A stretch of 64,000 bases of DNA from the NCBI GenBank assembly GCA_039000515.1, contig JBCFYV010000012.1, positions 113,297,883 to 113,361,882 of the forward strand, written 5' to 3'. Below are positions 46,346 to 56,816 of this stretch, one piece after another. The notes beneath the pieces are model-generated. The model had not been told where the DNA came from and did not search any database. It was given only the letters and a program-made list of their open reading frames with translations. A program made the translations under genes and the position numbers. The number at the start of each line of letters is the position of its first letter. Positions within the stretch are counted from its first letter, which is position 1. The stretch comes from Timema cristinae (taxonomy: Eukaryota; Arthropoda; Insecta; Phasmatodea; Timematidae).

Positions 46346-46382
46346 CTGAGCTGTGAGTTTTTTTAAAGAAGTGTGGACTGAC

Positions 46383-46608
46383 CTGTTGCGTTGCATAGGC
46401 ACTTGTAGTGATGTGCGGTGTCGGGGGCGGCGCAGGCGACGGCGTGGTGGGTGTGCGGGGCGGCGCCACCCCCTCCCTCAGGGGCCCGTACTTGCGCGTC
46501 GCCAGGCGCTTGCGTCGGTTCAACCAGCGCTCCTGCTGCTCCTTCTCGCAGGACTCCTCCACGCCGAAGAACACCGCCGTCTCTCGCTTGATGTACCTCA
46601 GGGCATCT
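46383..46608 (-). CDS. iRhom exon E3: IKRETAVFFGV conserved N-terminal motif
   Basis: The exon has 226 nt: one base, then 75 codons. The product starts DALRYIKRETAVFFGVEESC, then KEQQERWLNRRKRLATRKYG and PLRE, then a Pro/Thr-rich tail ending SAYATQQ. This matches the TIRRGTADWFGV...W-RKS-R-RYGKL block of vertebrate iRhom1, the best conserved part of the cytoplasmic tail. The start joins E2 as CA|A (Gln) in phase. The acceptor TATCCAG sits at the edge of a 21-22-bp array. The donor is CAG|GTCAGT, leaving phase 0, which does not fit E4. Confidence 0.9.
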
Positions 46609-46960
46609 CTGGATACGGGACAACCCTCTGTGAGTACCGGGACACCCCTGTGATACCGGCACCCTCTGTGAGTACCGGGACAACCCTGTGAGTCCGCAAC
46701 TGGAGTACCGGGCAACCTCTGTTGTACCGGGAAACCCGTGAGTCCGGAAACCTCTGTATACCGGAAAACCCTCTGTGAGTACGGACAAACCTCTGTGTGT
46801 ACGGACAACCTCTGTTGTACTGGAAACCTCTGTGTTTGGACAACCTTGTGTGTACTGGACACCTTGTGAGTACCGAAACCTGTTTACTGAAACCTTTGGT
46901 ATTGGGACAACCTTGTGATTGGCAACCCTGGAGTACGGAAACCTCCGAATCGGAAAGACA
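46600..46960 (-). repeat. 21-22-bp array rooted at the E3 acceptor, about 16 units
   Basis: On the minus strand the unit is GGTTGTCCCGGTACTCACAG, AG. The E3 acceptor itself reads GGTTGTCCCGTATCCAG, AGATG, so the acceptor is the first, diverged unit, and several other units end in a CACAG acceptor-like site. Units degrade with distance from the exon. Confidence 0.88.
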
Positions 46961-46964
46961 ATCG

Positions 46965-48240
46965 TCTTATATTATAATTTAAAGTACTTTAAACACTAAT
47001 TTATGAAGGAATAAAACCAGAAAAACAACACACAGTCCCACGAACGTCGAACAAACATTGTGAAAACGAAAACAGATATTTTCCGCCGTATTCGGGAATA
47101 GCATTCGGGGGGAGGGGGCACACAAACATTTTCTGGGTACAAAGTGAGTCACTTGTGTCGGTCTTACGCGGACACGTCCGAGCCTAAAATCCGCGCAGGA
47201 AGTTGATAAGAAAGAGCCAAACATGTTCTTTTATGTTGAATAAGGGAATCGAAGGGGTGAATACGAAGTGAGGGGTGGGGGAAGGGGGTCCTTCCTCTTT
47301 TTGTTGAGTATGTTTAGGACTTCCTCCATATCCCGGTTTTGACACAATAGACGCAAGACGTGTCCATATATCTTACCCTTCCTCCCTCCCTGTATATTCT
47401 AGAGACTTTCAACAACGGACAGTTCATCCCATCACAAAGCCTCGGTTTGGAGATGGAGGTATTGGGGGGTGGAGGGAGAAAAATCCAGGGCTGATCACAC
47501 TGTTATCGCACCCGACGATATACTACCGAATTAAATGTGCACTTTCTGAATAGAGGACCAACACACGACTTACAGACCAACTTAAAGGACTTAATTCCCT
47601 AAGGCGCTCCTTTGTCAGGGTGGAGGGAAAGTTAAGAAGAGATTGAGATTAGTGAGTGAATCGAAACCGATTTTGAAGGGTTTTATTGGAAAAAGTACTG
47701 GAGAGTGTTTAACACAAGTATAGACTGATGTGATGATAGTCACATCTAGAATAATAGATAGGTTAGAAGAGAGACCGTCGTGTCAGCAATCTGTGTTAGA
47801 GTAAGTAGTACCTGGGTCGATACCCGGGAGGTATGTCTAGTCTCCACTGATACCCGCCCACGCCACTGCACGGTGGGTTTAGTCAGTAAACTCTACTACT
47901 GGCCGCGATTCTCTAAGTTACATTTAGTTCTCAATCGAAACGACATCGAGTTTCTGCACTCCTGAGCTCCGATTCTCGAGCTAGACATAATACTCTCGTA
48001 TTTAATCACCAGAAGGAGGTCTATTACGGTTCAACGGTCCGGTCTCCGACAAATCAACGGTAATTATGTCTTTTTGAATTACAAACATTATTGTTTTAAC
48101 ACGTTAGGTAATGACACTGACTAATTAAACACATTGTGCTTGTTGTATAGAACTACTGTTATTGTTTTGGTATTGAATGTTGTTGTTGTTACTGCTGGTG
48201 GTAGTTGACGGTCTAATTGGGTAATATTTACTTCACAAAA
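46965..48240. other. E2-E3 intron sequence
   Basis: Moderate GC, without a recognised repeat or exon. E2 and E3 join in phase without any intervening exon. Confidence 0.45.
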
Positions 48241-48249
48241 CGAGTAAGA

Positions 48250-48706
48250 GAGTTAAGGCTGGTTCACACAGAAAGTTACGCCACGCTATGTTTTTTCCGA
48301 TTGCTGGCCGGGTAATTTTTCCATCTCCCATCTTTATTAATCTTACGTCGCGCATGCGCATAGCACAACTTGGGCTCTGTGTTGAACAGACGCAGTGCTG
48401 GTTTGGTGAAAATAACTAAAGAAGTGTAGAAGTTTTGTTTTCAGTTTGTTTCACGTGTATATTAATTAATATTCTATCTTAATAAATGTGTTTATATTAT
48501 TTCTTCATCTTTCAAAACAACTGATAACAGCAGCGTCTTCTCTTCCTCTGTCCTATCATCTGAGCTCAAACAAGACATTTTGGAGAACTCCATCATAGCT
48601 AAACTTCACTGGAGCAGACCAGAAAGAAACAACACTGAATTCAGGAGAGGAAATAGAGACCATTGATTAGCTTAACAATGAGTGTGTACCGGCCTTTAAG
48701 AGGGGA
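48250..48706. mobile_element. MITE-like element with short terminal inverted repeats
   Basis: Left end TTAAGGCTGGTTCACACAGA; right end GAGTGTGTACCGGCCTTTAA, its imperfect inverse. About 455 bp. TTAA-like sequence at both ends could be a target duplication. Contains GCGCATGCGC. No coding capacity. Confidence 0.5.
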
Positions 48707-48709
48707 TGA

Positions 48710-49425
48710 AAGGGGACGAGAGAAAAGCCAATGTTTTTTGCCATTTTTATGGCAAAACTTTTTTCTCCAAAATAAATACAATATTGCTCCAGTACAAACA
48801 TAAGATTTCATTTTCTTCACACGATGACCTCAAAATTTCTTGAAAATCTGTAGAGAATATCCTGGAATTTAATGACAACTTTTTATCTTCATTTAAAAAG
48901 TTTGTTTATCTTGATTTACGAAAGTTTGTTAGATAATGCTGCTATGCTCATGACAGATAGTCAGGACCTGTTGATATCAACATGTGAAGAAAATTAAACT
49001 CTATGTTTGTATGGGAGCAAAATTTTATTTATTTCGGGTAAAAAAAAGTTTAGCCATAAAAACTGCAAAAATACTGTCTTTTTCTCACGCATCTTACATC
49101 ACATCTTAAGCTATCAGCAAATACTCCTGAGTTGGTTATAGTATTTATTTAATAAAACAATTACTGGTAAATGTGTGTTAATTCCTATCCAATTAGTGTA
49201 AAATATACGGATGGACCGAATAAATAGAAAGATGTAACATAAAAAAGTGTTTGTTTTAATTTAAAGCTAGGGATATATATACTACAAGTTTATTTAAACA
49301 TAACTAAAGAGAATGATAACAACCGCAAGCTAATTGGATATAAGGACAAATAAGGTCGCAGATGATGATTAAAACCGGGTCCACACTCGTATCAGATCCT
49401 CGCATCGAGTCTCTGGCGCGTCGGC
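48710..49425. other. Intron sequence, nothing recognised
   Basis: AT-rich, no named repeat. Confidence 0.45.
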
Positions 49426-49429
49426 TTTT

Positions 49430-49685
49430 TTTTTTTGTCACCGCGACCTACTACCTATTCGGTATATACTCCTAAGTAATATAAGGGATGAGGATCTTAA
49501 GGGTGAGGAAAGTTGAGTTTTAAAGTCCATGTACCCACGTTTGCTTGGAGGGAAAGTGGAAAACCATTTAGGAAAAACATCACCCTCGATACACCCGACC
49601 GGAACTCAAACCCTGATCTCCTTGTTATCGGCAGTCCAGGTTATTGCGAGAGTGACGCCGTGGACCATTCGACCACTGAAGTGAA
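49430..49685 (-). mobile_element. SINE family A copy
   Basis: Body GTACCCACGTTTGCTTGGAG, B box CCGGAACTCAAACCCTGATC, head GAGAGTGACGCCGTGGACCA in plus orientation. The tail is degenerate. Confidence 0.78.
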
Positions 49686-49919
49686 TAAAAAGAAAGTGTA
49701 TGTAGGAAGAGGAGTATATGAAGGCGAGAGATGCAGTATCTAGTTGGGTCACTGTGATAACAGAACGTTGCCCAGGGTATACCTTGGAGGTTGTCCGTGA
49801 CACGTCAAACCCGCACAGAGATGACGTCATGATAGTGATTATGACGGTGTGGAGCCAGGGGGGAACATTAAACCTAAATTAAGATTGATTGAATAGACAG
49901 ACCATGGTGACCTTAGGAG

Positions 49920-50025
49920 CAGTTCCCTTTTTGGGAAACATACGTATATGATACCACCGCAAATCGAACCTGGGCTCTCTAAATCAGTATACAGGATCTC
50001 TGACCATTAGACCTAGAGGCCGGTC
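49920..50025 (-). mobile_element. tRNA-like SINE head remnant
   Basis: AAATCGAACCTGGGCTCTCT and CTGACCATTAGACCTAGAGG in plus orientation read as B and A boxes on the minus strand. Family uncertain. Confidence 0.4.
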
Positions 50026-50073
50026 TTATTTCAAATAAATCTGCCGCAATATCTGAAAAGGTTCTAGCTAGTT

Positions 50074-50371
50074 TTCTGTCAATAACCCGCCTCGGTGGCG
50101 TAGTTGGCTAACGCGCTTGTCGTGTTTAGCTCGACTGCTGAAGACGGGGAGATCGAGGTTCGAATCTCGGTCGGGTGAACTGGGGGTGGTTTTTCCTAAA
50201 TTGTTTTCCACTCTACCTCCACAAAATGCGGGTTCACTTCCTCTAATTAAACCTTCCCAATTCCTAATCCATTAGCGTAATTAGTACTTAAAGCGTATAA
50301 CCCGAACGGGTAGTAAGACGCGGTGCTAAATATTATTATATTATTATTATTATATATTATTATTCTGTCAA
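50074..50371 (+). mobile_element. SINE family A, full length with TSD
   Basis: Best copy in the window. Head GCCTCGGTGGCGTAGTTGGC with A box TGGCGTAGTTGG, B box GAGGTTCGAATCTCGGTC, body, tail CGTATAACCCGAACGGGTAG, TAAGACGCGGTGCTAA and an ATT run. An 11-bp TSD (ttctgtcaata) is at 50074-50084 and 50361-50371. About 255 bp without the tail. Confidence 0.95.
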
Positions 50372-50374
50372 TAG

Positions 50375-51689
50375 CCCAGCGTAAGACCCATGCGCCCGAA
50401 AAGAATGTTTTATTTCCATAATATTATTTTAATAACTATAAAATAGCATAAATTATATTCAATAAAAATGATTAACGACTCCAATATCGAATTTTTTCTG
50501 GTCAAAACTGCCAAAAGTACCGAAATTATTTCCGTGAAAGTTATCGTCATATTTAGCGCTACCCTCCAGGATTGACAACCCTGCCCTACATTACCAAGGC
50601 CATCCGTTGGGATGGATAAGCCCCTTATATTGATTACTAAGGAAAGCCTACTTTTAATTAATATTCGGAGAGTTCTAAGAGCATGGTTTTGGTATCAAAT
50701 CATGCCTCCCCCAAGTCCGGCCTGTGCTATGTAACCAACATGGGAGAGAAAAAAAGGGTGATCCATAAAACACGGAACGCCTTTTTTCTTACCTTTTAGA
50801 TCCCCTTACCCTTTCACCCAACTGTAACACCAAGTATACATTTAACCACCCCACAACCAACCTGTGTTACGTAACTTTTTACATTAGAGTGAATTTTATT
50901 ATTTCACATGAAAGTTTGTGTGTGGCATTAAAAGAGAAACTCAGATGTAATAAAACTCAGCATACATTTTAAATCTTGAATACAACTAAAAACTGGGAGT
51001 TATCTATAATTATGTTCACTAACGGTGAACATATGAATAATAATAATAACCATTAAACCTTCCCCCTTCCCCCAAAATGATTTAGTCTTTTGTTGAGTTG
51101 TTGAAATTAAATACTCAGTGAAGTGTATAAGCAAAATAGCAAAGAGAATTTATTTTCGGTAATTGATACAAAAATATTGTTAGATTTTTCTTTTAACTTA
51201 AATTCAATGTGTTTTAACGTAAAATGAGTATGCTATGTCAGAAGTAGTTAAAAAATCCTATCCACTGATACCTTATTCAACGCTGTAGGCTTTTTATTAG
51301 GGAGAAAAAAGGGATGTTGACAACATAAATAATATATAGGATTTTCAACATTATAATTTAAGTATAAGATATATGTGTTAGGTAATATTTATATGAACAC
51401 CCCCCGCCCCCCCACCCAATGTATACGGTAGCGCTTTTCTCAATGCCCTCTCAACAGCATTACGTTGTTTATGGCTGACCCCCCCCCCCCCCCCAAAGAT
51501 TTTTCTAGTGCTCGTGCCCACAAATTGACACAAAATAAATGGTACAACACAATCACATACACACGTTCTAATATTGTGTATTACAGCTTGGAAGAAAGTG
51601 TTTAAAAATAGATTTTAGTAAATTACCCTTAAATTTGTTTTACTCATAAAAACGAACAGATCTTGTTAGTTACAATAATCACGCTTTAT

Positions 51690-51734
<45 letters not shown>

Positions 51735-52600
51735 AAACCAAATGGTTCAAATATATTTAACAGAATTCATTTATTTTTTCATACAAATCATATTTTGTAA
51801 ACTATACTAAAATTATTTATTTGTAAAAATAAAAAAGTATTATTATTTATCATTAAAAACTATTCACATATTCCCATTTTGAATTCAATCTACAAGGTCA
51901 ATTACCTAAACATTCAAATTTTCTATAATTTGTTGTAAGTAAACTAACCTTAAATTAGTTTATTTTAGAGCGTTTTTTATATCCAAATAAAAAACTTTCA
52001 TCAATAAACTACCCATAGCCTAATTTACCCCCCAAAACAAGTATACAGTTTTATTTATCGCAGTTATGTCAAACATTCCCCAGATACTCATTTGGAACTA
52101 AATCGTTAGAGCATATGTAAAATATTTCAAGTTTTTGAAAAATCAATCATCAGTTAACTAACTATCTTTCAAATAAATTTTTGCCCAAAAGCAAATACAG
52201 TGCTATTGGTTATGTCAAACAAATATTAGATACGCATTTAAAACAAAATTCTTTAGAGTCATTTTCGAAAAAATCAGAATTAAAAAAAATTACTCGTCAG
52301 TAAAGTGAAGAGCTAGGGTATTTTTGTTTGTTTGTGGTACAGCCCTATACAATCTAAATAAGCAAGTATGAACACAATCCATTAAACTGGCTTAGATAAC
52401 TCACCAGGGACAGACAGAGAGAAAGACAGACAGACAAGCATAGGGACGGACAGACAGAATTATAAAATCTCCTTTTTTGGGTTTGTATTCACATAAAATG
52501 TAAAAAAAAATTAAGAATCTCAAGATAGATTTTTTCACGATCACAATACTTTCTCTTGATATGAGAAGTTAATAATGTTAAAAAACATAATTCAATATTA
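50375..52600. other. E2-E3 intron sequence with C-runs and an AT microsatellite
   Basis: Poly-C tracts at 51400-51415 and 51480-51494, an (AT)n run at about 51690-51729, and a segment at 50755-50880 (TGTGTTACGTAACTTTTTAC) resembling the 19.9-kb DNA element. GACA-rich runs at 52410-52455. No coding segment. Confidence 0.45.
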
Positions 52601-52689
52601 TTTAACTAATATTTTGTTTGTAGAGCGTCTTTCTAACCATCCTAACCTCCTTATAATTTAAATGTATGAGATATAGACAAGCAAGGTAG

Positions 52690-52840
52690 AATTCAATGGG
52701 TGTGTACCCGCATTTGCGTGAAGGTAGAGTGAGAAAGCATTTAGAAAAAAACTACCTCAATACACCTGACTGAGATTCGAATACCAAGCCCTTTGTCACC
52801 TGCAAGCCAGTAGGTAAGCGCTTTATACCGTGATAAGGTA
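52690..52840 (-). mobile_element. SINE family A, partial
   Basis: GTGTACCCGCATTTGCGTGA, then CTGACTGAGATTCGAATACC (B box) in plus orientation. The 3' tail is diverged and the head weak. Confidence 0.65.
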
Positions 52841-52956
52841 TAAAAGCCTCCTCTCATGGAAAATGGCCGGGATTCAAACCCCGGCCTTCCCGTGAACACC
52901 GATGTCGGGTGTTTATGTTAAGCCTGTCTGTAAGTCGTCTCCAGATGTGTACTCAC

Positions 52957-53164
52957 TGTTTGACGACCTCGCTCCTGGAAACAGAGCGGCCGAGGGTGGG
53001 GCGGTTGGTCGTGGGGGCGGGGGTCCGGGGCTGCTGCTGGGGGTGGTCGCCCTGCCCCAGACTGGACAGGTGGAGCCTGGGGGCGGGATGGTGCGAGGGG
53101 GCGGGGACTGACATGGATCTTTGCACCAGATGGTCTGAAGTGACGCCGCCCCCGGTCTGAGCCA
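52957..53164 (-). CDS. iRhom exon E2: proline-rich, RSMSVPA motif
   Basis: The exon has 208 nt: two bases, 68 codons and two bases. All three minus-strand frames are open across it, so frame choice matters. Phase from E1 and into E3 selects the frame beginning AQTGGGVTSDHLVQRSMSVP and ending RSVSRSEVVKQ. RSMSVPA matches the LRSVSMPA site of vertebrate iRhom1, a likely 14-3-3-type phosphosite, and the RSVSRSE end parallels its QRQTSIT segment. The acceptor is TTCCAG and the donor CA|GTGAGT. Much higher GC than the flanking intron. Confidence 0.85.
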
Positions 53165-53202
53165 CTGGAACACAAAATTATTATTATTACTATTATTACT
53201 TT

Positions 53203-53440
53203 CACCGCGTCTCACCACCCATCCGGGTTTTACACATCTGTCCCTAAATACCTAATGTGCTAGGGATGATGAAGGTTGAGTTAGAGGATGTGTACCCACA
53301 TTTGTGTCGAAAGAGAATAGTAACCCATTTATAAAAAACCAACCTTAGTACATCCGAGCGGATTCAAACCTCTATCTCTAAATCACCACCAAAATATATT
53401 AAATGAGCTTGACATTTAGACCCCATGTCCACCGGTGTAT
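53203..53440 (-). mobile_element. SINE family A copy
   Basis: Tail CACCGCGTCTCACCACCCAT, body GATGTGTACCCACATTTGTG, B box GCGGATTCAAACCTCTATC in plus orientation. It sits 39 bp upstream of the E2 acceptor in the E1-E2 intron. Confidence 0.78.
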
Positions 53441-53534
53441 AAATATTTAAACACTTAAATTTTATTTAAATTAAAATAGTTAAATAAATCAATATGTTAA
53501 ACATCAGGCTTACTGTCGACTTATTGATTCAAGG

Positions 53535-53710
53535 AGTAAGAATGAGGAACGTAAAATTAGATGAATGCACCCGCATTAGTGTGAGGATTATATGAGTAAA
53601 ACCATGGTGATGAACGACCCACATTGAACCTGATGGGATTCGATCCTCCCCCTCCAACTACCGATCTATGGCAACCAAATGTAGCGCGATCTAACGCCTG
53701 GAACAGATGA
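53535..53710 (-). mobile_element. SINE family A, partial and old
   Basis: AATGCACCCGCATTAGTGTG, then GATGGGATTCGATCCTCCC, then GTAGCGCGATCTAACGCC in plus orientation. Confidence 0.5.
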
Positions 53711-53856
53711 CCCAATCTGTTGTTTGGCTTCATTGTACAGATTCTGGATTTGATTGAGCCATCGATAACAATAAAGCCATTTCCTCTACTGCTGCACGTC
53801 ACTTGTGTTCAGAGTAAGGGGTAGGTTTAAAAACCATTTCCTCCCCTGTTATATGC

Positions 53857-54134
53857 CATTTTTTGTTAATAATAATATTTAGCACCGCGTCTTACTACCC
53901 GTTCGGGTTATACGCTTTAAGATACTAATTACGCTAATGGATTAGGAATTGGTAAGGTTGAATTAGAGGAAGTGAACCCGCATTTGCGTGGAGCGAAGTG
54001 GAAAACCATTTAGGAAAAACCAACCCCAGTTCACCGACCGAGATTCAACCTCGATCTCCCCTCCTCAGCAGTCGAGCTCAACAGACAAACGCGTTAGCCA
54101 ACTACGCCACCGAGGCGGGTACATTTTTTTTGTT
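53857..54134 (-). mobile_element. SINE family A, full length with TSD
   Basis: Plus-strand order: tail AGCACCGCGTCTTACTACCC, GTTCGGGTTATACGC, body GTGAACCCGCATTTGCGTGG, B box GAGATTCAACCTCGATC, head CAACTACGCCACCGAGGCGG. The same subfamily as 50.1 kb. Flanking cattttttgtt (53857-53867) and catttttt(tt)gtt (54122-54134) form a TSD differing only in T-run length. Confidence 0.9.
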
Positions 54135-54139
54135 CACGG

Positions 54140-54420
54140 TTATTTAAAAAACCATAATATGGTCAATATTATTGACTATTAATTTATATCTTTCTCGATC
54201 TATTTTTGTGTCATTTTTCTATGCCTTAATTGAAGAAACGTTCAATATATTTAAAATGAGGTTCTTAAATACATTTACGTTTTGAATTACAAAGTAAAAT
54301 AATGCAGTTTTTGGAAATTGAAATATTAAATATTTTAACGAATAAAAATAACGCCTTATAATAATTGTATTTTAGATTGATAACGAAGCTCGCGAATTAT
54401 AAATGATCTTTAAGGTTAGG
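54140..54420. other. E1-E2 intron sequence
   Basis: AT-rich filler with nothing recognised. Confidence 0.5.
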
Positions 54421-54424
54421 GATT

Positions 54425-54535
54425 TAGCCGTACACGGGAATCGAGCCCGGGACCCTTGAATAGCCCACCAATGTTCTAACAATAACTGTCCGGGGTTCGT
54501 CCCATGCTCAGAGTCATTATTCACTCATATTTTGT
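54425..54535 (-). mobile_element. tRNA-like SINE head fragment
   Basis: ACACGGGAATCGAGCCCGGG, ACCCTTGAATAG, then CAGAGTCATTATTCACTC, related to 40143-40262. Ends about 50 bp from the E1 donor. Confidence 0.5.
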
Positions 54536-54585
54536 GTTTTCCCCTCAATTGTTAAGTGCTTATAAAAGCTGGAAAGTGCTCTCAC

Positions 54586-54771
54586 CTTGGTGCGAGGTGG
54601 AAGAAGGCCCCGGCTGCGTCACGGGGACGGGAGGTGCGGGTAGCGTCACGGTGGTGGGGGTGGCGGGTTGTGGAGGCGGCGTCTCGACAGGGGAGGGTGG
54701 TGGGCGCCAGGGACTGTGGGGGCCCGCCCCCGGTTGACCCCTGACTGGTGCTCTGCTGGCTGACCGCCCGC
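54586..54771 (-). CDS. iRhom exon E1 (first seen): proline-rich
   Basis: The exon has 186 nt: two bases, 61 codons and one base. The product starts GRSASRAPVRGQPGAGPHSP and ends GPSSTSHQ(V). It is proline/threonine/serine-rich and probably disordered. No start codon is evident, and the acceptor TTGTTGCAG with its pyrimidine tract argues for an upstream exon giving one base. The end (CAA G|GTGAGA) joins E2 as a valine codon in phase. There is no close homology to point to; support comes from phase, splice sites and GC content. A 71-bp array begins in its pyrimidine tract. Confidence 0.72.
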
Positions 54772-54778
54772 CTGCAAC

Positions 54779-55985
54779 AAAAACACACACAGTTCCATCA
54801 ACTGCAATTATAGCTATAGTCAGTGCACGGTAACTTGAGTCCTGACTGATACAATACACACAGTTCCATCAACAGCAGTCATAGCTATAGTCAGTGCAAG
54901 GTAACTTGGTCCTGACTGATACAATAACACACAGTTCCATCAACAGCAGTCATAGCTATACTCAGTGCACGGTAACTTGAGTCCTGACTGATACAATACA
55001 CACAGTTCCATCAACAGCAGTCATAGCTATAGTCAGTGCACGGTAACTTGAGTCCTGACTGATACAATACACACAGTTCCATCAACAGCAGTCATAGCTA
55101 TATCAGTGCAAGGTAACTTGAGTCCTGACTGATACAATACACACAGTTCCATCAACAGCAGTCATAGCTATAGTCAGTGCACGGTAACTTGAGTCCTGAC
55201 TGATACAATACACACAGTTCCATCAACAGCAGTCATAGCTATAGTCAGTGCACGGTAACTTGAGTCCTGACTGATACAATACACACAGTTCCATCAACAG
55301 CAGTCATAGCTATAGTCAGTGCACGGTAACTTGAGTCCTGACTGATACAATACACACAGTTCCATCAACATCAGTCATAGCTATAGTCAGTGCACGGTAA
55401 CTTGAGTCCTGACTGATACAATACACACAGTTCCATCAACAGCAGTCAAAGCTATAGTCAGTGCACGGTAACTTGAGTCCTGACTGATACAATACACACA
55501 GTTCCATCAACACAGTCATAGCTATAGTCAGTGCACGGTAACTTGAGTCCTGACTGATACAATACACATAGTTCCATCAACGCAATTATAGCTATAGTCA
55601 GTGCACGGTAACTTGAGTCCTGACTATACAATACACATAGTTCCATCAACTGCAATTATAGCTATAGTCAGTGCACGGTAACTTGAGTCCTGACTGATAC
55701 AATACACACAGTTCCATCAACAGCAGTCACTAGCTATAGTCAGTGCACGGTAACTTGAGTCCTGACTATACAATACACATAGTTCCATCAACTGCAATTA
55801 TAGCTATAGTCAGTGCACGGTAACTTGAGTCCTGACTGATACAATACACACAGTTCCAATCAACTGCAGTCACAGCTATAACTCAGTGCACGGTAACTTG
55901 AGTCCTGACAGTTATAATACACACAGTTCCATCAACAGCAATCATAGCTATAGTCAGTACACGGTATCTTGGGTCTTTTCTGATA
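54779..55985 (-). repeat. 71-bp array rooted in the E1 pyrimidine tract, about 17 units
   Basis: Unit in plus orientation: ACACACAGTTCCATCAACAG, CAGTCATAGCTATAGTCAGT, GCACGGTAACTTGAGTCCTG, ACTGATACAAT. The first unit starts about 8 bp from the E1 acceptor, and its GT-rich minus strand forms the pyrimidine tract. Units far from the exon are more diverged. Single-base losses are scattered among units. Confidence 0.92.
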
Positions 55986-56161
55986 GTTACAACGACAACA
56001 TTTCAATCAAATACAATCCTAGCTAGGGTCCGTAGTCAGCCCCATTAATAGAACTTTACTCGTCTAAGGTTTCATGTACCATAGCCCTGAACAAATTGTG
56101 GAGACATAATATGAATATTCTATCAAAACAATAAGGATTCAATATTTATTTTTTACTCGTC

Positions 56162-56388
56162 TCGGTAATCACGTGATTTAAAGCGCTATTCTCGCAATAG
56201 ACTTAGACTGCCGATGACGGGGATAGTGTATCTCAATCCCAGTCGGGTGTACTGAGGTGAGGGTACTCTATCTCCACGCAAATGCGGTTACACTTAGTCT
56301 AAATTCAACCTTCCTAATTTATAAACTATTAGAGTAATTGGTATACAAGCGTATAACCTGAATGTATAGTAAATATGGTGCAACAAAA
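56162..56388 (+). mobile_element. SINE family A copy
   Basis: Head CGGTAATCACGTGATTTAAA, B box GTATCTCAATCCCAGTCGGG (mutated), body CACGCAAATGCGGTTACACT, tail CGTATAACCTGAATGTATAG. Confidence 0.75.
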
Positions 56389-56394
56389 AAAATT

Positions 56395-56815
56395 CTAAAT
56401 AAAATAATCCTAAAAGTCAAGAATTATTTTTAATTTATTTATTTTACATCTGATTCTACCTAAGCTAGATGTTATCCGTGGGTTTAGGAGGGCTCTTAAA
56501 CATCCAAACTAATCTAAATACATTTGTTATCCGTTGTTGTAATTTCTCTGTAATACGGATAGTTACAAAATTCATCGTCTGGGGATAAATGATGTGTATA
56601 TAATTTGTATTGAAAACCAGAAATTAATTTTATTTGCGTTATATGTTATTTAAATAATAATATTTAATATTTTAAACTTAGGTAATAGGTCTACAAGAGA
56701 TTAAAAGGAGTTGGTAACCCGGTCGATCTTGCGGGCATTTTCAGTCGATCGCGCAAGAAAACTACATCGTTATTGAAACTCGATCTTTGAGTCATTTAAA
56801 CTCGCAAATATATCA
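56395..56815. other. Nothing recognised
   Basis: AT-rich sequence between two SINE copies. Confidence 0.45.
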
Positions 56816-56816
56816 A

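Larger units (their letters stand above)
4376..54771 (-). other. iRhom (RHBDF-like) gene, 14 exons seen
   Basis: iRhoms are multi-pass ER/Golgi proteins that lack protease activity and control trafficking of EGF-family ligands and the ADAM17 (TACE) sheddase. The exons, in transcription order E1 to E14, lie at 54.6, 53.0, 46.4, 43.2, 36.1, 31.7, 28.4, 26.6, 22.3, 11.1, 10.0, 9.3, 6.9 and 4.7 kb. They sum to about 2.68 kb, or roughly 890 codons, close to the full length of vertebrate RHBDF1 even without a start exon. Splice phases agree at every junction except E3/E4. All introns use GT-AG. The start codon was not found; a 5' exon should supply one nucleotide of phase to E1. Identification rests on the alignable C-terminal two thirds; the N-terminal proline-rich exons are assigned by phase and short motifs. 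Confidence 0.93.

Noticed and set aside
46353..46691. Plus-strand ORF of 112 codons over E3
   Set aside because: Antisense shadow of a GC-rich coding exon and its flanking array.
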